From NCBI GenBank assembly GCA_002708345.1, contig PANG01000018.1, positions 6,977-13,519 of the forward strand: a stretch of 6,543 nucleotides of DNA, in the 5' to 3' direction. A program made the translations under genes and the position numbers. The notes beneath the pieces are model-generated. The model saw only the letters and a program-made list of their open reading frames with translations. It searched no databases and was not told where the DNA came from. This document shows, in pieces, positions 1-4,654 of this stretch; position 1 is the first letter of the stretch; each line of letters begins with the position of its first letter. Origin of the DNA: Planctomycetaceae bacterium (GTDB lineage: Bacteria > Planctomycetota > Planctomycetia > Pirellulales > Pirellulaceae).

Positions 1-365
1 CCCTCGCCGAACCAGTTCACGATCAGGGGGGCAATTGCCACGATCGGCACGGTCTGCAGGGCAATGGCATAAGGATAAAAGCTGCGCCTGACAATGCGAG
101 ACTGGCTAAAAACCAGTGCCGTTGCTGTTCCCAGCAGAATACTAACCAGCAGTCCCAGCCCGGCAGCCCGCCCGGTGAGCCAGATGGCAGAGAACAGCTC
201 ACCTCGATGCTCGATGGCCGCTTCCACCACCGCTGTGGGAGATGGCAGGAGGTAAGGCTTTATCTCCAGCAGCGTGACCGCCAACTGCCAGACGACCATC
301 GTCAGCAGCAGGAGGACCAGCGGTGGGATGAGTATTGTAATCCATCGCCTGGGGGACTGGTTCAT
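1..365 (-). CDS. ABC importer permease subunit, N-terminal part (incomplete at left edge)
   Basis: Inner-membrane permease of a binding-protein-dependent ABC importer. Translating the minus strand from the ATG at 365-363 gives 121 residues before the window ends. Residues 8-30 form a hydrophobic first membrane segment. They are followed by the family hallmark YLLPSPTAVVEA (38-49), a second hydrophobic stretch (about 66-85), and PYAIALQTVPIVAIAPLI (98-115) leading into NWFGE. The last pattern is typical of permeases of the nitrate/sulfonate/taurine and thiamine- or riboflavin-precursor importers (the SsuC/TauC/ThiX/RibX group). The EAA loop that contacts the ATPase would lie beyond the edge. 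The start codon overlaps the ATPase stop in an ATGA, and GAGGGAG (374-380) lies 8 bases upstream as a Shine-Dalgarno site inside the ATPase gene, so translation is probably coupled. Substrate unknown; a full permease of this type has about 250-270 residues. Confidence 0.9.
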   Translation of the reverse strand, partial: MNQSPRRWITILIPPLVLLLLTMVVWQLAVTLLEIKPYLLPSPTAVVEAAIEHRGELFSAIWLTGRAAGLGLLVSILLGTATALVFSQSRIVRRSFYPYAIALQTVPIVAIAPLIVNWFGE

Positions 366-1108
366 GCCACGGTCTCCCTCAGCCGCCCGCTGGCGTCCTC
401 AACAAGGCGGGCAAACCCGGCCTCACCCCGCAGGGAAGCCTTTCGAGGGAAAGGGAAGGGGACTTCGACCTGGTCGACAAGCCGGCCCGGCTCCGCCTGC
501 ATCAGGTAAACCTGCTGGCTAAGGAACACCGCCTCGCTCACGTTGTGGGTAACAAACACGATCGTCTGGCGAAGCTCCTGCCAGATTTCCAGTAGCTCCT
601 CGCAGAGCTGCTGCCGAAGCATGTCATCCAGGGCAGCAAAGGGCTCATCCAGCAGTAAAATATCCGGCCGGGTCACCAGGGCACGGGCCAGCGAGACTCT
701 CATCCGCATTCCCCCGGAAAGCATGCGGGGGAACTTCAGGCCATCCTCCGGCTGAAGTCCAACCATCTCCAGCATCTGCCCTGCCGCATCCAGTTGAGAC
801 CTGACCGGCTGGCCCCGAAGCTCCAGGGGCAGGCGAATATTATCGATCACGTTTCGCCAGGGAAGCAGGGTTGGATCCTGGAAGACGAAGCCAATCTCCG
901 ATCGGCCACGTGCCTGGCCCACAGTAAGTTCACCCTGGCTGGGAACAACCAGGCCGGCAATTACCTTGAGCAACGTGGACTTGCCACAGCCAGAGGAACC
1001 CAGCACGGAAACGAATTCACCCTGGTCAACCTGCAGGTCAAGTCCATCCAGGACAGGCAGAGCGGGGCTGGGAGAAAAAGCGACGCTGATTTGCCGTGCC
1101 GAGATCAT
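362..1108 (-). CDS. ABC importer ATP-binding subunit (SsuB/TauB/ThiZ-like)
   Basis: Cytoplasmic ATPase that drives the importer whose permease follows it. The 248-residue length is normal for the family. Walker A is GSSGCGKST (37-45), the Q-loop is FQD with Q77, the ABC signature is LSGGM (130-134), Walker B is ILLLDE (150-155), the D-loop is ALD (159-161), and the switch histidine is H188 in VTHN. The catalytic set is complete. The signature runs on as RMRVSLARAL, where many SsuB/TauB/NrtD proteins have RQRV; my recollection is that RMRV occurs in importers with NMT1/THI5-type binding proteins, which hints at a thiamine- or pyrimidine-related substrate but does not prove it. The substrate-binding protein is not in the window and may lie beyond the left edge. 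The start at 1108 follows a G-rich stretch, which gives only a weak ribosome site. It is transcribed away from the chelatase gene, with a short shared upstream region. Confidence 0.95.
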   Translation of the reverse strand: MISARQISVAFSPSPALPVLDGLDLQVDQGEFVSVLGSSGCGKSTLLKVIAGLVVPSQGELTVGQARGRSEIGFVFQDPTLLPWRNVIDNIRLPLELRGQPVRSQLDAAGQMLEMVGLQPEDGLKFPRMLSGGMRMRVSLARALVTRPDILLLDEPFAALDDMLRQQLCEELLEIWQELRQTIVFVTHNVSEAVFLSQQVYLMQAEPGRLVDQVEVPFPFPRKASLRGEAGFARLVEDASGRLRETVA

Positions 1109-1158
1109 GCCAACCCCCAGCGAGGCCCTGGTGCGATGTGTCAGTGAGGCGAGGCACC

Positions 1159-1164
1159 TATAAT
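1159..1164 (+). promoter_or_regulatory. Candidate -10 box TATAAT for the chelatase gene
   Basis: An exact match to the bacterial -10 consensus in a moderately GC-rich gap. It overlaps the upstream candidate ATG at 1163, so if the box is used, transcription would start near 1171 and that ATG could not be the start codon. No clear -35 box lies 16-18 bases upstream. The call rests on the hexamer alone. Confidence 0.35.
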
Positions 1165-1180
1165 GAACTCGCCAGCGCCA

Positions 1181-1189
1181 ATCATAGCA
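1181..1189 (-). promoter_or_regulatory. Candidate extended -10 (TGC-TATGAT) for the ABC importer
   Basis: Read on the minus strand this is TG, one base, then TATGAT, five of six bases of the -10 consensus with the extended TGn motif. That would place the start of transcription near 1174 and give a leader of roughly 65 bases before the ATPase start. The -35 region is poor, which is tolerated for extended -10 promoters. Seen by eye only. Confidence 0.3.
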
Positions 1190-1209
1190 TGCCGCGTTTC
1201 ATCCGCCAC

Positions 1210-1214
1210 GGGAG
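1210..1214 (+). promoter_or_regulatory. Shine-Dalgarno site GGGAG supporting the start at 1223
   Basis: GGGAG sits 8 bases before the ATG at 1223. The competing upstream ATG at 1163 also has a possible site, GAGG at 1151-1154 with 8 bases spacing, so this evidence alone does not settle the start. The deciding argument is the TATAAT over the upstream ATG and the lack of conserved-looking sequence in the extra 20 residues. Confidence 0.45.
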
Positions 1215-1222
1215 ACACTTCG

Positions 1223-1690
1223 ATGACAGAAAACCCGATAACGTCACGAGGCAGTATTCCCGCCAACCCCTCACTCGATGAGCTGGGCATTATTGTCATC
1301 GACCACGGATCTCGTCGTGAGCAGAGCAATCGACAGTTACTCGATTACGTTGACCTGCTAAGGGAGCGAGCAGGCTACAGGATCGTCGAACCGGCACACA
1401 TGGAAATTGCCACCCCCGACATGGCCATGGCAATGAACAACTGCGTCAGGCAGGGTGCCCGCTACATCGTCATTCACCCCTGGTTCCTGGGGCCGGGCCG
1501 GCACTGGCGCGAACATATTCCACAACTAGCTGCCGAGGCTGCCAGGCCACATCCACAGCTTGCCTACGTGATCACCGAACCCCTGGGCCTCCACCCGGCG
1601 TTGGTGGAGGCAACCTGCGACCGGATCACGGATGCCCTTGGGCAAGCCACCGTCCGCTCTGGCGAGAAGCCGGCACCGGCAGGGAAATGA
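1223..1690 (+). CDS. CbiX-type sirohydrochlorin chelatase, short single-domain form
   Basis: Probable cytoplasmic chelatase that inserts Co2+ or Fe2+ (possibly Ni2+) into sirohydrochlorin, feeding cobalamin or siroheme synthesis. From the ATG at 1223 it has 155 residues, the size of the short CbiX forms; the ATG at 1163 would add 20 residues. The fold is recognisable from IIVIDHGSR (23-31), whose H28 is a metal-binding histidine. Then comes HMEIATPDM (59-67), and YIVIHPWFLGPGRH (81-94), whose H94 is the second metal histidine. Both histidines are present, so it is probably active. Where relatives commonly read DIP after this block it has HIP (98-100), giving an additional histidine, and H85 is a further one. 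The C-terminal 15 residues are Pro/Lys/Gly-rich and probably disordered. The 48-base gap to the oxidoreductase gene permits co-transcription, though no functional link is obvious. Metal preference cannot be read from the sequence. Confidence 0.85.
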   Translation: MTENPITSRGSIPANPSLDELGIIVIDHGSRREQSNRQLLDYVDLLRERAGYRIVEPAHMEIATPDMAMAMNNCVRQGARYIVIHPWFLGPGRHWREHIPQLAAEAARPHPQLAYVITEPLGLHPALVEATCDRITDALGQATVRSGEKPAPAGK

Positions 1691-1738
1691 GTTACAATTC
1701 ATCCTCGGGATTTTTTACCGGGTAACAAGGAAATCACC

Positions 1739-3040
1739 ATGACATCTCGTACCACCAATCGCCGCCAGTTTCTCGAGTTGACTGCCCGGACAAGCGCGCT
1801 CGCGGCAGTTCCTTATTTTGCCAGCAACGTGGACACGTTTGCCCAGGAAAACAAGGCGGCCAACGACAAGCTCAACGTGGCGGCAATTGGTAACGGTGGA
1901 CGAGGTTCTGCCGTCGGCAACCAGGCAGGGCGCCTGGGGAACATGGTTGCCTGCTGTGACGTGGATTCCCAGCGTGCGGAGGCATTTGCCAAGCGTTATG
2001 GAGAATCGTGCAAGCCATACGGTGATTATCGAGACATCCTGGATCGCACGGATGTGGACCTGGTTACCATCGGCACGCCGGATCATTGGCACGTCAAGAT
2101 TGCCATCGACGCATTGAACGCGGGCAAGGATGTCTACTGCGAGAAACCCCTCACGCTGACGATCGATGAGGGCAAGCTGGTACAGAAAGTGGTCAAGAAA
2201 ACGGGGCGCGTGTTCCAGGTCGGAACGCAGCAGCGGAGCGAGTACGGGCAACATTTTCTGCATGCGGTCGTGATTGCCCGAAGTGGCCGCCTGGGGGATA
2301 ACCTCAAGGCCCTTTCCTCCGTTGGAAACGCACAAAAGGGAGGTCCCTTTCCCACCGGTGATGTTCCAGGCCACCTCAACTGGGATATGTGGCTGGGGCA
2401 GGCACCAGAAACGCCCTATATCAAAGAACGTACCCATTACCAGTTTCGCTGGTGGCTGGAGTACTCCGGCGGGCAGGTTACCGACTGGGGAGTCCACCAC
2501 ACCGACATCGCCATGTGGGCACTGGGGATGGAGAACACCGGCCCGGTCAGCATCGAAGGAAAGGGTGTCTTTAACAAGGATCCCGATTGTTACAACGTCG
2601 CCCACTCGTTCGATACCACGGCCACGTTTGCCAATGGACGGGAGATCCGGCTGACAAGCGGCCCCAACGAGCTGATTATTGAAGGTGAAAAGGGGAAGAT
2701 CCGTGTCAATCGTGGTGGCCTGACGGGCAAGCCGGTGGACGAAATCAGGAGCACGGACGAGGGAAAACAGTGGCTGGCCGAGGAGACCGAGAAACTCTAT
2801 CGTGGCAAGCCAACAGCCCACATGGTTAATTTCTTCTCCTGTGTGAAAAGCCGCAAACTCCCTGTTTCGGACGTCTTTACCCATCACCGCAGTGTGAGCG
2901 TCTGCCACCTGGCAAATATTGCGATGCTGCTCGGACGCAAGCTTACCTGGGATCCCAAGAAAGAAGACTTTGTGGGGGATGAACAGGCCAGCTCCATGAT
3001 AAGCAGGGAACAAAGAAAGGGATTCGAGATCAAGGCCTAG
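1739..3040 (+). CDS. Tat-exported Gfo/Idh/MocA-family oxidoreductase
   Basis: A probable NAD(P)-dependent sugar or sugar-alcohol dehydrogenase or oxidoreductase, exported folded across the cytoplasmic membrane. The 433-residue protein begins with a twin-arginine signal: RRQFLE at 8-13, then a weakly hydrophobic stretch to about 28. The Rossmann domain follows, with LNVAAIGNGGRG (45-56) as the dinucleotide loop and D74 in CCDVD at the end of beta-2, which favours NAD over NADP. Next are TPDHWH (113-118) and CEKPLTL (134-140), in which K136 is the expected catalytic lysine. The substrate domain contains GGQVTDWGVHHTDIAMWAL (244-262) with H253/H254, the usual catalytic-region motif of the planctomycete branch. 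AAGGAAA (1727-1733) is a good ribosome site 5 bases before the ATG. Substrate unknown: the family includes glucose-fructose oxidoreductase, inositol dehydrogenases and GH109 glycosidases, and automated labels are unreliable. Planctomycetes carry many paralogues. Confidence 0.93.
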   Translation: MTSRTTNRRQFLELTARTSALAAVPYFASNVDTFAQENKAANDKLNVAAIGNGGRGSAVGNQAGRLGNMVACCDVDSQRAEAFAKRYGESCKPYGDYRDILDRTDVDLVTIGTPDHWHVKIAIDALNAGKDVYCEKPLTLTIDEGKLVQKVVKKTGRVFQVGTQQRSEYGQHFLHAVVIARSGRLGDNLKALSSVGNAQKGGPFPTGDVPGHLNWDMWLGQAPETPYIKERTHYQFRWWLEYSGGQVTDWGVHHTDIAMWALGMENTGPVSIEGKGVFNKDPDCYNVAHSFDTTATFANGREIRLTSGPNELIIEGEKGKIRVNRGGLTGKPVDEIRSTDEGKQWLAEETEKLYRGKPTAHMVNFFSCVKSRKLPVSDVFTHHRSVSVCHLANIAMLLGRKLTWDPKKEDFVGDEQASSMISREQRKGFEIKA

Positions 3041-3147
3041 GGATCTCGTGCCAGGCTCGAATCCACCACTTCACTCGAGCAAGAAGTTCCACCAGCAGGT
3101 CCCATCCCAGGGCATGACTGGCGTGCTACTGGCAAAGGAGTCAAACG
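3041..3147 (+). other. Intergenic gap before the membrane-anchored protein gene
   Basis: A 107-base gap without a recognisable gene. It contains a weak inverted repeat, GCTCGA (3055-3060) with TCGAGC (3075-3080), separated by 14 bases and not followed by a T-run, so it is a poor terminator candidate. The right end carries AAAGGAG (3134-3140), a strong ribosome site for the next gene. No clear promoter pair was found, so read-through from the oxidoreductase gene is possible. Confidence 0.4.
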
Positions 3148-4557
3148 ATGAAGAATTTTGCCGCGCCCGTGATTGTCGGCATCATTCTTGCCGGACTTGC
3201 CGTGCTGGTCATCCAGTTCATCCCGTCCTTTAACGGCGGGCAGTCGGTCGATCGGTTCAAAAACGTCCCTCCGATGGAGCCGGGAACGGATATAATCAGT
3301 GATTCCGCTGCGATGATGGCAGGAAATGCACCCGGTTCCCAGGGGCTGGCAGGGCAGGACAATTCACAGATTCCCACCGAACCGGTCGATGAACTTCCCG
3401 AGGGAGTGGTCATTTCGCGTGAGACAAACTCGCTTGACCATACCCTGGTAGCAGACCATTTCCAGGTAGCACTGGTGCTCCAGCCCCGGCAGCTTCTTAC
3501 TGCTCCCCAGGTTGAACCGCTGATCGCACTTTTGAGCGAAGCATTGCCAGTCGACCTGGTCGAGTCAGTCGAGCTCGATCCAGGGTCGATCGAGAGCGTT
3601 ATCGTCCTGGTGGACTCCCTGCCAGCACCCCCTACACCTCAGCCAACAGAGGATGGCACAGATCCAGCACCAGCTGTTGAGGCTGAGGAGGAAGAGGGCG
3701 AGGATCCGGCAACCGATACGCCAGACCCCGAGGAACAGGAACCCACCACGGATGAAGAACCTGCAATACCGGCACCGATGGAGCTGGCGGTGATCGTGAA
3801 GCTGGCCGAGGGCGATGCCAGTGAAGTGGCCATTACCCTGAGCAGGGGCATTCCCGGATTATGGAAGGAAGAGGAGATCGGAGGAAAGCCGGGCCGGGTG
3901 AATGCACTTCCACTCCCCCCAACCATTCCCACCGGGATCTGTGTTTTCGATGAGCGGACCCTGGTTGTTTCCAGCCCTGCCACGATCACAAAGATGCTGG
4001 AAGCCAAGGGGACAAGTCCTCTTGCCGAGCGACTGGCCACGGTCGACCTGAGTAACGACGTGGTCCTGGTAGCCACTCCCGGGATCCTGCCGGAAGGGGC
4101 CATGGATGGAACGGCTTCGGCCCAGTTCAATCCCCTGGCGATGCTGCAGGGATTGCCCGACAAGCTCCAGACCGCCTCGGTCGCCATTCGTCTCAGCAGC
4201 GATCCCGTCTTTCAAGTCGAGCTGGAAGCTCCTGATGATCAGTCTGCAAGGGATGTACATAACTCCATCAGGTCGACCCTTTCCCTGACACAAGTCATCA
4301 TCGATGCACAAAAGAACCAGTTCACGGATAACCCGACAGCCCCTGATGGCTACCTGGAGACAATGGAGTTCATCTCAACCCTGCTCAACAGCAGCACGCT
4401 TGGCCGCACCAACTCTTCCGGTACCCCGGAGAACCTGGTCACCGTGATCTCCGTGGCGCTCACCGAGGATATTACAAGCTCGCTTGAAACGATTATCCCG
4501 CAGATGCTGGCACCCGGCGAAGCGGAAGAGCCAGACGAAGAGGGTGAAACTCCCTGA
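3148..4557 (+). CDS. Membrane-anchored protein of unknown function with acidic proline-rich linker
   Basis: I do not recognise a named family, though the layout resembles uncharacterised planctomycete envelope proteins. The start is firm: AAAGGAG lies 7 bases before the ATG. Residues 5-25 are one hydrophobic helix after a single lysine, so the protein is probably a membrane anchor or uncleaved signal facing the periplasm. Residues 30-95 are polar and probably flexible. A first alpha/beta-looking block (about 100-157) contains HFQVALVLQPRQLL (104-117) and SIESVIVLVDSL (148-158). An acidic Pro/Glu/Thr/Asp-rich linker (159-210) follows. A second block (211-380) contains MELAVIVKLAEGD, ICVFDERTLVVSS (264-276) and VVLVATPGIL (305-314), then VAIRLSSDPVFQVELEAPD. 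The tail (380-469) has a helical section and an acidic end, GEAEEPDEEGETP. There is no cysteine pair, heme motif or catalytic motif; a structural, sensor or assembly role is possible but unsupported. Charge and composition of the linker suggest a disordered spacer inside an otherwise continuous fold. Confidence 0.85.
   Translation: MKNFAAPVIVGIILAGLAVLVIQFIPSFNGGQSVDRFKNVPPMEPGTDIISDSAAMMAGNAPGSQGLAGQDNSQIPTEPVDELPEGVVISRETNSLDHTLVADHFQVALVLQPRQLLTAPQVEPLIALLSEALPVDLVESVELDPGSIESVIVLVDSLPAPPTPQPTEDGTDPAPAVEAEEEEGEDPATDTPDPEEQEPTTDEEPAIPAPMELAVIVKLAEGDASEVAITLSRGIPGLWKEEEIGGKPGRVNALPLPPTIPTGICVFDERTLVVSSPATITKMLEAKGTSPLAERLATVDLSNDVVLVATPGILPEGAMDGTASAQFNPLAMLQGLPDKLQTASVAIRLSSDPVFQVELEAPDDQSARDVHNSIRSTLSLTQVIIDAQKNQFTDNPTAPDGYLETMEFISTLLNSSTLGRTNSSGTPENLVTVISVALTEDITSSLETIIPQMLAPGEAEEPDEEGETP
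3622..3777 (+). repeat. Low-complexity acidic/proline-rich coding segment
   Basis: Codes residues 159-210 of the membrane-anchored protein, dominated by Pro, Glu, Asp, Thr and Ala with an unbroken run of acidic residues around 179-186. The reading frame is continuous on both sides, so it is an in-frame linker and not a frameshift scar. Such tracts often vary in length between relatives by replication slippage. Confidence 0.65.
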
Positions 4558-4588
4558 ATCGACCTGCCTGCCAGCCGGCGACAATATT

Positions 4589-4596
4589 CAACGTTG
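4589..4596. promoter_or_regulatory. Short palindrome CAACGTTG upstream of the cytochrome gene
   Basis: A perfect 8-base palindrome in the 97-base gap before the PSCyt1 gene. Its right half overlaps TTGTGA (4594-4599), a poor -35 candidate 17 bases before TACCAT (4617-4622). An 8-base palindrome can occur by chance; it is listed because it lies in the presumed promoter region. Confidence 0.2.
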
Positions 4597-4615
4597 TGAG
4601 AGACCATCAAGACAC

Positions 4616-4630
4616 ATACCATAGTGGTAT
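4616..4630. promoter_or_regulatory. Perfect inverted repeat ATACCA-TAG-TGGTAT, possible operator
   Basis: Six-base arms around a three-base centre in the gap upstream of the cytochrome gene, with no extension beyond the arms. Its right arm overlaps the TGG-TATAAG extended -10 candidate (4625-4633), so a protein bound here would block or position RNA polymerase. As RNA it would form only a small hairpin with no following T-run, so a terminator is unlikely. Confidence 0.35.
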
Positions 4631-4633
4631 AAG
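4625..4633 (+). promoter_or_regulatory. Candidate extended -10 promoter (TGG-TATAAG) for the cytochrome gene
   Basis: TG, one base, then TATAAG: five of six consensus bases plus the extended TGn element. Transcription would start near 4640, only about 15 bases before the ATG at 4655 or about 50 before the ATG at 4691. No good -35 box lies at the standard distance (4605-4610 reads CATCAA). Confidence 0.35.
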
Positions 4634-4654
4634 CACCCTGACTACCCTAGTGAC

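Larger units (their letters stand above)
1109..1222. promoter_or_regulatory. Divergent control region between the ABC importer and the chelatase gene
   Basis: This region separates the importer genes (leftward) from the chelatase gene (rightward), assuming the downstream chelatase start. It must hold promoters for both unless transcription reads in from elsewhere. On the plus strand there is an exact TATAAT. On the minus strand, TGC followed by TATGAT (plus-strand positions 1181-1189) matches an extended -10 element. No convincing -35 TTGACA was found for either. No terminator hairpin or known riboswitch core was recognised; a cobalamin or thiamine riboswitch would not fit in full in so short a leader. 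Confidence 0.45.

Noticed and set aside
1109..1222. Cobalamin or thiamine riboswitch in the divergent gap
   Set aside because: The gap is too short to hold a full cobalamin riboswitch with its promoter, and no B12-box-like or THI-box-like core was seen.
1701..1722. T-run at 1711-1716 as a terminator after the chelatase gene
   Set aside because: No stable hairpin immediately precedes the T-run on the plus strand; the run alone is not enough.
1715..3013. Long open frame of 432 codons on the minus strand opposite the oxidoreductase gene
   Set aside because: The plus-strand protein shows Tat, Rossmann, EKP and DWGVHH motifs, and the antisense translation shows no family motif. Codon bias in GC-rich genes often leaves the opposite strand open.
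3044..3068. Sequence resembling a tRNA 3' end (CTCGAATCCACCA)
   Set aside because: The five-base T-arm stems do not pair, and no acceptor, D or anticodon arms can be placed; the upstream DNA is the end of the oxidoreductase gene.
3055..3080. Inverted repeat GCTCGA/TCGAGC as a terminator
   Set aside because: Only six pairs with a 14-base loop and no T-run; too weak to call a terminator.
3639..4187. Serine-rich open frame on the minus strand within the membrane-anchored protein gene
   Set aside because: Its Ser/Gly-rich composition is the mirror of the acidic proline-rich tract and neighbouring codons; there is no ribosome site or motif.
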